The notes beneath the pieces were generated by a model. It made no database searches, was not told the origin of the DNA, and saw nothing but the letters and a program-made list of their open reading frames with translations. A program made the translations under genes and the position numbers. A stretch of DNA of 32,669 bases from JBHGYD01 sp041920415. Its GTDB lineage: Bacteria > Bacillota > Bacilli > Bacillales > Anoxybacillaceae. Of the stretch, positions 15,464-22,427 are shown one piece after another. The stretch is taken from positions 1 through 32,669 of the forward strand of contig JBHGYD010000039.1 of NCBI GenBank assembly GCA_041920415.1, written 5' to 3'. Each line of letters begins with the position of its first letter. Within the stretch, counting starts at the first letter, position 1.

Positions 15464-15491
15464 TTGCGTAATGGTTCACTATTTTTATGAT
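15464..15491 (+). promoter_or_regulatory. Candidate SigA promoter of ispE
   Basis: TTGCGT (15464-15469), 16-base spacer, TATGAT (15486-15491). It lies between the sspF terminator and ispE, where a promoter is required. Confidence 0.45.
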
Positions 15492-15535
15492 AAAATGTTC
15501 GTATAAGTTTGAAGTCGTTAAAGTAGGTGGAAAGT

Positions 15536-16405
15536 TTGAGACTATTAGTAAAGGCTCCTGCAAAAATCAATTTATCCTTAGATGTATTACATAAGCGATC
15601 GGATGGATATCATGAAGTAAAAATGGTCATGACGACAATTGACCTTGCAGACCGGATTGAATTAGCACCGTTGCCAAGCAATACGATTAAAATTGTGTCG
15701 CATAATCGGTTTGTTCCCGATGATCACCGCAACCTTGCTTATCAAGCAGCAAAGTTATTAAAAGAAATGTTCGGTGTTCAAGAAGGGGTAGCGATTTCCA
15801 TTACAAAAACGATTCCAGTGGCAGCTGGCTTAGCGGGAGGAAGTAGTGACGCCGCCGCAACATTACGCGGTTTAAATAAACTTTGGAAATTAGGGCTTAC
15901 TCTTGATGAATTAGCGGAAATAGGAGCAAAAATTGGCTCTGATGTATCATTTTGCGTGTATGGAGGAACGGCGCTTGCTACTGGAAGAGGAGAGAAAATT
16001 GAGCCGATTCCAGCTCCTCCGTCATGCTGGGTGATTTTAGCGAAACCAACCATTGGCGTTTCAACAGCGGAAGTGTATCGAAACTTAAATGTAAATTCCA
16101 TCCAACATCCCGATGTAGATGGAATGGTGCAGGCGATTAAAAACCAAGATTATGGGAAAATTTGTTCACTCGTTGGAAATGTGTTAGAAGAAGTAACGAT
16201 GAAAATGTATCCAGAAGTCGCGCATATTAAAGAGCAGATGAAACGATTTGGGGCAGATGCGGTATTGATGAGCGGTAGTGGACCAACTGTTTTTGGATTA
16301 GTACAACATGATTCACGCTTACAGCGAATTTATAACGGTTTACGAGGTTTTTGCGATCAAGTATTTGCTGTACGTTTATTAGGTGAACGGAATTCACTTG
16401 ATTAA
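15536..16405 (+). CDS. ispE: 4-diphosphocytidyl-2-C-methyl-D-erythritol kinase
   Basis: Fourth enzyme of the non-mevalonate (MEP) isoprenoid pathway; phosphorylates CDP-methylerythritol with ATP. 289 residues, the same as in B. subtilis. The GHMP kinase motifs are PAKINLSLD at 8-16, the ATP-binding PVAAGLAGGSSDAA at 94-107, and GSGPT near the C-terminus. The catalytic pair K10 and D136 is present. The start is TTG at 15536 with AGGTGG 5 bases upstream; the upstream GTG at 15527 lies inside that ribosome site and is unlikely. The purR promoter overlaps the last bases of the gene. Confidence 0.96.
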   Translation: MRLLVKAPAKINLSLDVLHKRSDGYHEVKMVMTTIDLADRIELAPLPSNTIKIVSHNRFVPDDHRNLAYQAAKLLKEMFGVQEGVAISITKTIPVAAGLAGGSSDAAATLRGLNKLWKLGLTLDELAEIGAKIGSDVSFCVYGGTALATGRGEKIEPIPAPPSCWVILAKPTIGVSTAEVYRNLNVNSIQHPDVDGMVQAIKNQDYGKICSLVGNVLEEVTMKMYPEVAHIKEQMKRFGADAVLMSGSGPTVFGLVQHDSRLQRIYNGLRGFCDQVFAVRLLGERNSLD

Positions 16406-16448
16406 ATACGTACATTAATGTTATATTTAGCTTAAAACATTCGGTTTT
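16398..16448 (+). promoter_or_regulatory. SigA promoter of purR with two inverted PurBox-like sites
   Basis: TTGATT (16398-16403), 18-base spacer, TATATT (16422-16427). Two sites resemble the PurBox AWWWCCGAACWWT at 11 of 13 positions each: AAATACGTACATT on the plus strand (16404-16416, between the boxes) and AAAACCGAATGTT on the minus strand (16448-16436, over the start site). They face each other 19 bases apart. Autoregulation by PurR, known in B. subtilis, is therefore likely. Confidence 0.55.
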
Positions 16449-16462
16449 TGGGAGGTCCATTT

Positions 16463-17287
16463 ATGAAATTGAGGCGTAGTAGCCGCTTAGTGGATATGAC
16501 GCACTATCTCCTTGAACATCCGCATCAATTAGTGCCGCTTACCTTCTTTGCTGAACGTTATCAATCTGCAAAGTCGTCGATCAGCGAAGACTTAGCAATC
16601 ATTAAACAAACGTTTGAGCAACAAGGAATTGGAACGTTAAAAACACTTTCAGGTGCAGCGGGCGGTGTTCAATATATTCCAAAAGTTTCTGTTGACGAAG
16701 CAAAAGCTACTGTCGGTTATTTATGTGAACAGCTAGCCAATCCTGATCGGTTATTGCCGGGTGGATATTTATATATGACGGATATTCTTGGAGACCCTCG
16801 TATTGTGAACAAAATTGGTCGGTTATATGCATCTCTTTTTGCGGACCGGACGATTGATGTTGTGATGACGATTGCGACAAAAGGGATTCCGTTAGCTTAT
16901 GCTGTCGCTCATTTTTTAAATGTACCAGTTGTCATCGTGCGTCATGATAATAAAGTAACAGAAGGATCGATGGTCAGCATTAACTATGTTTCTGGTTCTT
17001 CCAAACGCATTCAAACAATGGTATTGGCGAAACGGAGTTTAGCTGAGGGGACGAATGTCCTCATTGTGGACGATTTTATGAAAGCCGGTGGAACGATTAA
17101 CGGAATGATTAGTTTGCTGAATGAATTTAACGCACAACTAGCTGGCATCGGCGTTCTTGTTGAATCAGAAGAAACGAACGAACGGCTTGTTGATGAATAT
17201 ATTTCCTTAGTGAAGCTGTCTTCTGTTAATATAAAAGAAAAACAAATTACCGTAAGAGAAGGAAATTATATAAACTTTATCAAATAA
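16463..17287 (+). CDS. purR: Purine operon repressor PurR
   Basis: PRPP-responsive repressor of purine synthesis and transport genes. 274 residues, about 11 fewer than B. subtilis PurR because the C-terminal tail is shorter. An N-terminal winged helix (about 1-72; RRSSRLVDMTHYLLEHP, then SSISEDL) precedes a phosphoribosyltransferase-fold domain whose PRPP loop, VLIVDDFMKAGGT, is at 199-211. The domain binds PRPP but is not an enzyme. ATG 16463 follows GGGAGG by 7 bases. ridA follows after 31 bases with its own ribosome site, the usual purR-yabJ operon. Confidence 0.95.
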   Translation: MKLRRSSRLVDMTHYLLEHPHQLVPLTFFAERYQSAKSSISEDLAIIKQTFEQQGIGTLKTLSGAAGGVQYIPKVSVDEAKATVGYLCEQLANPDRLLPGGYLYMTDILGDPRIVNKIGRLYASLFADRTIDVVMTIATKGIPLAYAVAHFLNVPVVIVRHDNKVTEGSMVSINYVSGSSKRIQTMVLAKRSLAEGTNVLIVDDFMKAGGTINGMISLLNEFNAQLAGIGVLVESEETNERLVDEYISLVKLSSVNIKEKQITVREGNYINFIK

Positions 17288-17318
17288 ATGAATGGAAATG
17301 AGAAAGGAGACAAAAACC

Positions 17319-17693
17319 ATGAAAAAAGTAGAAACGAAAAAAGCACCGCAAGCAATTGGACCTTATTCTCAAGGAATCATCGTAAATAATATGTTTTATA
17401 GCTCCGGACAAATTGCCCTTACACCTGAAGGAGAAATGGTTCAAGGTGATGTCAAAGCGCAAACTCATCAAGTGTTTAAAAACTTACAGGCGGTTCTTGA
17501 GGAAGCTGGAGCATCACTTGAAACCGTTGTAAAAACAACTGTTTTCTTAAAAAACATGGACGACTTTGCAGCATTCAATGAAGTATACGGGCAATATTTT
17601 AATGAACATAAACCGGCACGTTCTTGTGTAGCGGTGGCAAAACTGCCGAAAGATGCACTCGTTGAAATTGAAGTGGTTGCTTTAGTTAAATAA
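17319..17693 (+). CDS. ridA: RidA-family enamine/imine deaminase YabJ
   Basis: Hydrolyses reactive enamine/imine intermediates, protecting PLP enzymes. 124 residues (125 in B. subtilis). The active-site residues of the family are visible: Y16, S29-G30, the arginine R101 in ARSCVAVAKLP and E116 in VEIEV. ATG 17319 is chosen from AAAGGA 10 bases upstream; the frame extends back to 17292. It is cotranscribed with purR and followed by spoVG with only a weak stem-loop (17730-17753) between. In B. subtilis yabJ and spoVG overlap in transcription. Confidence 0.94.
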   Translation: MKKVETKKAPQAIGPYSQGIIVNNMFYSSGQIALTPEGEMVQGDVKAQTHQVFKNLQAVLEEAGASLETVVKTTVFLKNMDDFAAFNEVYGQYFNEHKPARSCVAVAKLPKDALVEIEVVALVK

Positions 17694-17711
17694 TTCCTAA
17701 CCGAATGATAA

Positions 17712-17890
17712 CTGCTCACCTTTATTTTCTCGCTTTCTTTATGATGAGAGCGAAATTCCATCAAGTTTTTTGACAGAAGCAGTTCCTTTTAGCTATTTTT
17801 TATAAAAAATTTAGATGAAAAAGAAGGAAATGCGGGAGTAATGTGGAATAAATTAATCAAGTTCTTATATAGGGAAAAGGTGGTGAGCAG
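17712..17890 (+). promoter_or_regulatory. Inverted repeat covering the spoVG ribosome site (read-through lock candidate)
   Basis: CTGCTCACC (17712-17720) is the exact complement of GGTGAGCAG (17882-17890), which overlaps the spoVG Shine-Dalgarno region (AAAGGTGGTGA, 17876-17886) and ends one base before the ATG. The left arm lies upstream of the SigH promoter (17823-17849), so only mRNA read through from purR-yabJ contains both arms. Confidence 0.45.
17795..17849 (+). promoter_or_regulatory. SigH promoter of spoVG with AT-rich upstream palindrome
   Basis: GAAGGAAAT (17823-17831) matches the SigH -35 RnAGGAWWW and, after 11 bases, GTGGAAT (17843-17849) matches the -10 RnnGAAT. Upstream is a perfect 16-bp palindrome of A and T (17795-17810), placed like the AT-rich AbrB target of the B. 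subtilis spoVG promoter. Confidence 0.75.
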
Positions 17891-17891
17891 A

Positions 17892-18182
17892 ATGGAAGTA
17901 ACTGACGTAAGATTACGCCGCGTGAATACCGAAGGACGTATGAGAGCGATTGCCTCCATTACGTTGGACAACGAATTTGTCGTTCATGATATCCGCGTAA
18001 TCGACGGCAATAATGGCTTGTTTGTCGCAATGCCAAGTAAGCGTACTCCTGACGGGGAATTTCGCGACATCGCACATCCAATCAATTCCACAACCCGCGG
18101 GAAAATTCAAGAGGCAGTATTAGCCGAGTATCACCGTCTAGGTGAGCTTGAAGAAGAATTTGAAGAAGCCGGTGCTTCATAA
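17892..18182 (+). CDS. spoVG: Septation protein SpoVG
   Basis: Small nucleic-acid-binding regulator involved in asymmetric division and spore cortex formation, and in virulence or stress control in other Firmicutes. 96 residues (97 in B. subtilis) and almost identical to it over residues 1-80, including MEVTDVRLRRVNTEGRM and the DNA-binding PSKRTPDGEFRDIAHP. ATG 17892 follows AAAGGTGGTGA by 5 bases; the frame is open upstream to 17841 but the homologue starts here. It is driven by a clear SigH promoter and ends in a strong terminator. Its ribosome site may be masked in read-through mRNA (17712-17890). Confidence 0.97.
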   Translation: MEVTDVRLRRVNTEGRMRAIASITLDNEFVVHDIRVIDGNNGLFVAMPSKRTPDGEFRDIAHPINSTTRGKIQEAVLAEYHRLGELEEEFEEAGAS

Positions 18183-18186
18183 ATAG

Positions 18187-18224
18187 AAAGAGCCTGTTCT
18201 CATTGGACAGGCTCTTTATTTTTG
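18187..18224 (+). terminator. Intrinsic terminator of spoVG
   Basis: A 13-bp stem (AAAGAGCCTGTTC with GGACAGGCTCTTT, one G-U pair) is followed by ATTTTTG. Confidence 0.9.
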
Positions 18225-18250
18225 TGAACACTTCCACTGCTATAGGCTCT

Positions 18251-18305
18251 CGTTTCCGCTTTTCTTGTTGTCTAGCTCGACTTGTGACTCCTTCGTTTTT
18301 CTTGT
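18251..18305. repeat. Possible degenerate interspersed repeat
   Basis: The stretch CGTTTCCGCTTTTCTTG...GTCTAGCTCGACTTGTGACTCC resembles, from memory, the ends of a palindromic intergenic repeat common in Geobacillus and Bacillus genomes, with its middle missing. It does not code and has no strong structure itself. The identification is tentative. Confidence 0.25.
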
Positions 18306-18331
18306 TTTTTTTGGTAAAGTTGAATGTTTCC

Positions 18332-18360
18332 TTGAAATACATAGTTAATTGAGATATATT
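18332..18360 (+). promoter_or_regulatory. SigA promoter of glmU
   Basis: TTGAAA (18332-18337), 17-base spacer, TATATT (18355-18360). The leader would be about 30 bases. Confidence 0.65.
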
Positions 18361-18395
18361 CAATATGGATAAAAAGGTAATTGGAGGCCCTGTTT

Positions 18396-19775
18396 ATGGT
18401 GAAACGATATGCGGTAATATTGGCGGCGGGACAGGGAACGCGGATGAAATCGAAGCTGTATAAAGTTTTACACCCTGTGTGCGGTAAGCCAATGGTTCAG
18501 CATGTAGTCGATCAAGTATTGCAGCTTGGTCTTGAAAAACTTGTCACAATTGTTGGTTTCGGTGCAGAACAAGTAAAGGCGCAAATTGGTGATAAAAGCG
18601 AGTTTGCTTTTCAAGAAGAGCAACTAGGAACGGCTCATGCGGTTATGCAAGCTTCTCCTTATTTACAAAATGAGGATGGAGTGACGCTTGTTGTTTGTGG
18701 AGATACTCCGTTAATTACAGCGGAAACGATGAAAGCATTATTAGAGCACCATCTTTCCACAAACGCAAAAGCGACGATTTTAACAGCAGTTACAGAAGAT
18801 CCTACCGGTTATGGTCGTATCATTCGAAACGATGATGGTCACGTGGAAAGAATTGTCGAACATAAAGATGCGACAGAAGAAGAGCGAGCGATCAAGGAAA
18901 TTAATACAGGAACGTATTGTTTTGATAACAAGTCTTTATTTGAAGCGCTTACAAACGTATCAAATGATAATGTTCAAGGAGAGTATTATCTGACAGATGT
19001 CATTGAGATTTTAAAAACAAAAGGGGAAATCGTTTCGGCTTATCAAGCTCCTTCATTCGAAGAAACAATCGGAGTAAATGACCGCATTGCTCTTTCTCAA
19101 GCGGAAAAAATCATGCGTGAACGAATTAATCGCAAACATATGATAAATGGCGTGACGATTATTGATCCAGAGCATACGTATATATCACCAGAAGCAGAAA
19201 TCGGACGCGACACGGTTATTTATCCTGGCACAGTTATCGAAGGAAAAACAGTGATCGGCGAAGACTGTATCATCGGTCCTCATTCAGAAATTAAAAACTG
19301 TTCTGTTGGAAATGGTACAACAATTCGCCATTCTGTTGCCCATGATAGTGAAATTGGAAATGAAGTAACGATCGGACCGTTTGCCCATATTCGACCATCG
19401 TCAAAAATTAGCGATGAAGTTCGGATCGGAAACTTTGTAGAAATTAAAAAATCTACGTTTGGAAAAGGAAGCAAAGCATCTCATTTGAGTTATATTGGTG
19501 ATGCTGAGGTAGGGGAAAATGTTAACCTTGGCTGTGGCTCGATTACGGTGAACTATGACGGAAAGCACAAATATATGACAAAAATCGAAGATGGCGCCTT
19601 TATTGGTTGTAATGCGAATTTAATTGCTCCCGTCACGATTGGAAAAGGTGCGTATGTTGCAGCGGGTTCAACAATTACAGACGATGTTCCAGGGAATGCT
19701 TTATCGATTGCCCGCGCCCGTCAAGTGAATAAAGAAAATTACGTCGATCGCCTTAACGTAAAGAAAAATTCCTAA
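18396..19775 (+). CDS. glmU: Bifunctional UDP-GlcNAc pyrophosphorylase / GlcN-1-P acetyltransferase
   Basis: Makes UDP-GlcNAc for peptidoglycan and teichoic acid: acetylates glucosamine-1-phosphate, then transfers UMP. 459 residues (456 in B. subtilis). The N-terminal nucleotidyltransferase (1-about 230) has LAAGQGTRMKS at 9-19 and the VCGDTPLI block. The C-terminal left-handed beta-helix (about 250-440) shows hexapeptide repeats and the acetyltransferase segment GCGSITVNYDGKHKYMT. ATG 18396 has GGAGG 8 bases upstream. prs follows after 12 bases; the pair is the usual glmU-prs operon. Confidence 0.97.
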   Translation: MVKRYAVILAAGQGTRMKSKLYKVLHPVCGKPMVQHVVDQVLQLGLEKLVTIVGFGAEQVKAQIGDKSEFAFQEEQLGTAHAVMQASPYLQNEDGVTLVVCGDTPLITAETMKALLEHHLSTNAKATILTAVTEDPTGYGRIIRNDDGHVERIVEHKDATEEERAIKEINTGTYCFDNKSLFEALTNVSNDNVQGEYYLTDVIEILKTKGEIVSAYQAPSFEETIGVNDRIALSQAEKIMRERINRKHMINGVTIIDPEHTYISPEAEIGRDTVIYPGTVIEGKTVIGEDCIIGPHSEIKNCSVGNGTTIRHSVAHDSEIGNEVTIGPFAHIRPSSKISDEVRIGNFVEIKKSTFGKGSKASHLSYIGDAEVGENVNLGCGSITVNYDGKHKYMTKIEDGAFIGCNANLIAPVTIGKGAYVAAGSTITDDVPGNALSIARARQVNKENYVDRLNVKKNS

Positions 19776-19787
19776 TGGAGGTTTACC

Positions 19788-20738
19788 ATGTCTCAATATC
19801 TCAATTCTAATTTGAAATTGTTTGCGTTAAATTCTAATATGAAGTTAGCGGAAGAAATTGCCCAAGTCATTGGTGTAGAGTTAGGGAAATGTTCTGTTTC
19901 TCGTTTTAGTGACGGGGAAATTCAAATTAATATTGAGGAGAGCATTCGCGGCTGCGATGTATTCGTTATCCAATCAACAAGCGCTCCCGTAAATGAACAT
20001 TTAATGGAGCTCCTTATTATGATTGATGCACTGAAACGTGCTTCTGCCAAAACAATTAACATCGTTATGCCTTATTATGGTTATGCTCGTCAAGACCGTA
20101 AAGCGCGTTCCCGTGAACCGATTACAGCAAAATTAGTTGCGAATCTTTTAGAAACAGCTGGAGCTTCCCGCGTTATTACGCTTGATTTACATGCTCCGCA
20201 AATCCAAGGCTTTTTCGATATTCCAATTGACCATTTAATGGGCGTGCCAATTTTAGCGGATTATTTCAAAAACAAGAACCTTCAAGACATTGTCATTGTG
20301 TCACCGGATCATGGCGGAGTTACACGTGCGCGCAGACTTGCGGATCGTTTAAAAGCGCCAATTGCGATTATCGATAAGCGTCGACCAAAGCCAAATGTGG
20401 CGGAAGTGATGAATATCGTTGGACAAGTTGAAGGAAAAACTGCTATTCTAATTGATGATATTATCGATACAGCCGGAACGATTACATTGGCTGCGAATGC
20501 GTTAGTTGAAAATGGAGCAACCGAGGTGTATGCATGTTGTACGCACCCAGTATTATCAGGCCCAGCCATCGAACGCATTGAAAATTCCAAAATCAAAGAA
20601 CTTGTTGTTACGAATTCTATTGCCCTTCCAGAGGAAAAGAAAATCGATAAAATGGTAGAGTTATCAGTAGCTCCTCTTATCGGGGAAGCAATCATTCGCG
20701 TGTATGAAATGCAGTCCGTTAGTGTTCTATTTGATTAA
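19788..20738 (+). CDS. prs: Ribose-phosphate pyrophosphokinase
   Basis: Makes PRPP from ribose-5-phosphate and ATP for purine, pyrimidine, histidine and tryptophan synthesis; PRPP is also the signal read by PurR encoded upstream. 316 residues (317 in B. subtilis). The ATP-binding region YYGYARQDRKARSREPI, the VSPDHGGVTRARRLA flexible-loop region and the ribose-phosphate loop DDIIDTAGT at 223-231 are all intact. ATG 19788 has GGAGG 6 bases upstream. There is no terminator between prs and ctc, so ctc receives read-through. Confidence 0.97.
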   Translation: MSQYLNSNLKLFALNSNMKLAEEIAQVIGVELGKCSVSRFSDGEIQINIEESIRGCDVFVIQSTSAPVNEHLMELLIMIDALKRASAKTINIVMPYYGYARQDRKARSREPITAKLVANLLETAGASRVITLDLHAPQIQGFFDIPIDHLMGVPILADYFKNKNLQDIVIVSPDHGGVTRARRLADRLKAPIAIIDKRRPKPNVAEVMNIVGQVEGKTAILIDDIIDTAGTITLAANALVENGATEVYACCTHPVLSGPAIERIENSKIKELVVTNSIALPEEKKIDKMVELSVAPLIGEAIIRVYEMQSVSVLFD

Positions 20739-20749
20739 TCGAAAACCAT

Positions 20750-20775
20750 GTTTAAATCTTCTTGTTTTAGGACAA
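20750..20775 (+). promoter_or_regulatory. Degraded SigB-type promoter of ctc
   Basis: GTTTAA (20750-20755) is a perfect SigB -35. After the correct 14 bases the -10 is GGACAA (20770-20775), matching GGGTAT at only 3 of 6. ctc is a classical SigB gene in B. subtilis, so this looks like a weakened or lost promoter. Confidence 0.4.
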
Positions 20776-20800
20776 AGTAATTCATAGATTCTAAAACAGG
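20761..20800 (+). promoter_or_regulatory. Stem overlapping the ctc ribosome site
   Basis: CTTGTTTTAG (20761-20770) pairs with CTAAAACAGG (20791-20800; 9 Watson-Crick pairs and one G-U). The right arm contains the first three bases of the Shine-Dalgarno sequence AGGAGGG (20798-20804). A transcript from the SigB-like site would start near 20781 and lack the left arm. Confidence 0.4.
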
Positions 20801-20813
20801 AGGGTGATGATTC

Positions 20814-21434
20814 ATGGCTGTATTAGAAGCAAAAGAACGCGCGGAGAAAAAACATTCTGCACTTCGAAACATTCGATTACAAGGAAATATTCCAGGTGTA
20901 CTATATGGAAAAAATATTAAAAATAAAGCAATTTTTATCAATGCTGCTGATTTTATTAAGACGATTCGCGAAGCTGGACGCAATAGTCTCATTACGATGA
21001 AAGTGAACGGAGAAAGTCATTCTGTTTTGCTTCGTGATATTCAAAAAGACTCGCTTCGTAACGAAATTATTCACGTTGACTTCCAAGCGGTAGACATGTC
21101 TACAGAAGTCGATATTGACGTCAACGTTCATCTCGTGGGGGAAGCAGCTGGTGTAAAAGATGGTGGCGTGTTGCAACAAACATTGCACGAATTATCGATC
21201 CGCGCGCTACCGGCTAATATTCCTTCTTCTATCGATATTGATATTTCTCATTTACAAGTAGGAGAAACGATTACGGTAGGCGATATTGACACAAACGGCA
21301 AATATGAAATCAACCATGAACCTACCGAAGTCATTGCAACGATTTTACCACCAAAGCAAGAAGAAGAAATTCATAGCGGTGAACAACAAGAACCTGGACA
21401 ACCTGAATCAGAAGAAGGTAGAGAAACAGCCTAA
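20814..21434 (+). CDS. ctc: Ribosomal protein L25/Ctc
   Basis: General-stress form of ribosomal protein L25 that binds 5S rRNA. 206 residues (204 in B. subtilis). The N-terminal L25 domain (about 1-92) includes the 5S-binding HSALRNIRLQGNIPGVLYGK; the C-terminal TL5 domain (about 95-180) follows, ending in an acidic, Glu/Gln-rich tail (about 183-206). ATG 20814 is preceded by AGGAGGG (20798-20804) at 9 bases. It lies between prs and pth, with a degenerate SigB site and a hairpin in its leader and a strong terminator after it. Confidence 0.95.
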   Translation: MAVLEAKERAEKKHSALRNIRLQGNIPGVLYGKNIKNKAIFINAADFIKTIREAGRNSLITMKVNGESHSVLLRDIQKDSLRNEIIHVDFQAVDMSTEVDIDVNVHLVGEAAGVKDGGVLQQTLHELSIRALPANIPSSIDIDISHLQVGETITVGDIDTNGKYEINHEPTEVIATILPPKQEEEIHSGEQQEPGQPESEEGRETA

Positions 21435-21447
21435 AAATCATGATTTT

Positions 21448-21477
21448 AGACGTAACCATTTTTGGTTACGTCTTTTG
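21448..21477 (+). terminator. Intrinsic terminator of ctc
   Basis: AGACGTAACC (21448-21457) pairs perfectly with GGTTACGTCT (21464-21473), followed by TTTTG. Confidence 0.88.
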
Positions 21478-21513
21478 TAGTAATATAGAAATATAAAGAG
21501 AGGAGACCACGCG

Positions 21514-22074
21514 TTGAAATTATTTGTCGGCCTAGGGAATCCGGGAAAAGAGTACGAACAAACGAGACACAACGTCGGGTTTATGGTTATTGATGAGCTA
21601 GCGAAACGATGGAATATCTCGTTAAATCAAGCGAAATTTAATGGACTATTTGGCTCTCATATGATATTGGGTGAAAAAGTGATATTATGCAAGCCTTTAA
21701 CATATATGAATTTATCAGGAGAATGTGTCCGCCCGTTAATGGACTATTATAAGATTGATATCGAAGATTTAGTCGTCATTTACGATGATTTAGACCTTCC
21801 AGCAGGAAAAATTCGTTTGCGTACAAAAGGGAGTGCCGGTGGTCATAACGGGATTAAATCGCTCATTCACCATTTAGACACCGAACAATTCAAGCGAATT
21901 CGTATCGGCATTGGTCGTCCACAAAATGGACAAAAAGTAACTGACTATGTGCTGGGACGATTTACGAAAGAAGAAGAAAATGATATTCAGCACGCCATTA
22001 TGCGTTCGGCTGACGCTTGTGAAAAATCAGTAACAGCTTCATTTTTACAAGTGATGAACGAATTTAACTCGTGA
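21514..22074 (+). CDS. pth: Peptidyl-tRNA hydrolase (SpoVC)
   Basis: Releases peptides from prematurely dropped peptidyl-tRNA. 186 residues (188 in B. subtilis, where the gene is called spoVC). The GLGNPGKEYEQTRHNVGFMV block carries N9 and the catalytic H19; KPLTYMNLSGE, the YDDLDLPAGK segment and GSAGGHNGIKS complete the active site. The start is TTG at 21514, with GAGAGGAG about 8 bases upstream and the homologue's start in agreement. No terminator is seen after it, so transcription can continue into fin. Confidence 0.96.
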   Translation: MKLFVGLGNPGKEYEQTRHNVGFMVIDELAKRWNISLNQAKFNGLFGSHMILGEKVILCKPLTYMNLSGECVRPLMDYYKIDIEDLVVIYDDLDLPAGKIRLRTKGSAGGHNGIKSLIHHLDTEQFKRIRIGIGRPQNGQKVTDYVLGRFTKEEENDIQHAIMRSADACEKSVTASFLQVMNEFNS

Positions 22075-22102
22075 ATAAATTCCTCCTAAATGGTGAAAAA
22101 TA
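22072..22102 (+). promoter_or_regulatory. Candidate forespore (SigF/SigG) promoter of fin
   Basis: TGAATA (22072-22077) matches the SigG-type -35. Downstream, GGTGAAAAATA (22092-22102) resembles a SigF -10 (GGnnAnAnTR) with imperfect spacing. The start site would be near 22108, inside the loop of the hairpin at 22082-22129. Weak on its own. Confidence 0.35.
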
Positions 22103-22129
22103 AACATATGTGATAAGACCATTAGGAGG
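22082..22129 (+). promoter_or_regulatory. Hairpin sequestering the fin ribosome site
   Basis: CCTCCTAAATGGT (22082-22094) pairs with ACCATTAGGAGG (22118-22129): 12 pairs with one bulged A and a 23-base loop. The right arm contains the whole Shine-Dalgarno AGGAGG of fin. No T-run follows, so it is not a terminator. It would shut fin translation in mRNA that reads through from pth. Confidence 0.7.
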
Positions 22130-22138
22130 TTTACGGAT

Positions 22139-22369
22139 ATGGCATTACATTACTATTGCCGACATTGTGGGGTAAAAGTAGGAACGATTGATAGAGTGTC
22201 GCTATATAGCGAACAATTAGGATTTCATCATTTGACGGAAGAAGAACGTTTAGACATGATTTCCTACCTTCCGAACGGGGAAATTCATATCAAAACGATT
22301 TGTGAAGATTGTCAAGAAACGCTTGAGCGAAATCCTGATCTGCATCAATATGAAAAATTTATACAATAA
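22139..22369 (+). CDS. fin: Anti-SigF factor Fin
   Basis: YabK/Fin, a 76-residue zinc-binding protein that inhibits SigF in the forespore and helps the switch to SigG. Length equals the B. subtilis protein. Cysteines C7 and C10 (YYCRHCG) and C55 and C58 (ICEDCQE) form the zinc site. The conserved GFHHLTEEERLDMISY stretch fills the middle. ATG 22139 follows TAGGAGGT by 8 bases, but that site is the right arm of a strong hairpin. A short terminator separates fin from mfd. Confidence 0.95.
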   Translation: MALHYYCRHCGVKVGTIDRVSLYSEQLGFHHLTEEERLDMISYLPNGEIHIKTICEDCQETLERNPDLHQYEKFIQ

Positions 22370-22372
22370 CGA

Positions 22373-22397
22373 GCTTTGGGTGTACCAAAGCATTTTT
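22373..22397 (+). terminator. Intrinsic terminator of fin
   Basis: GCTTTGG (22373-22379) pairs perfectly with CCAAAGC (22385-22391), followed by ATTTTTG. Confidence 0.7.
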
Positions 22398-22427
22398 GTA
22401 TTTATTGCCATGAGAGGAGGGATAAAG

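Noticed and set aside
17730..17753. Terminator between ridA (yabJ) and spoVG
   Set aside because: TCGCTTTC/GAGAGCGA forms a stem, but no T-run follows it directly, so strong termination is not supported.
18082..18363. Minus-strand open frame over the end of spoVG and the glmU leader
   Set aside because: It crosses the spoVG terminator and the glmU promoter and has no recognisable protein features.
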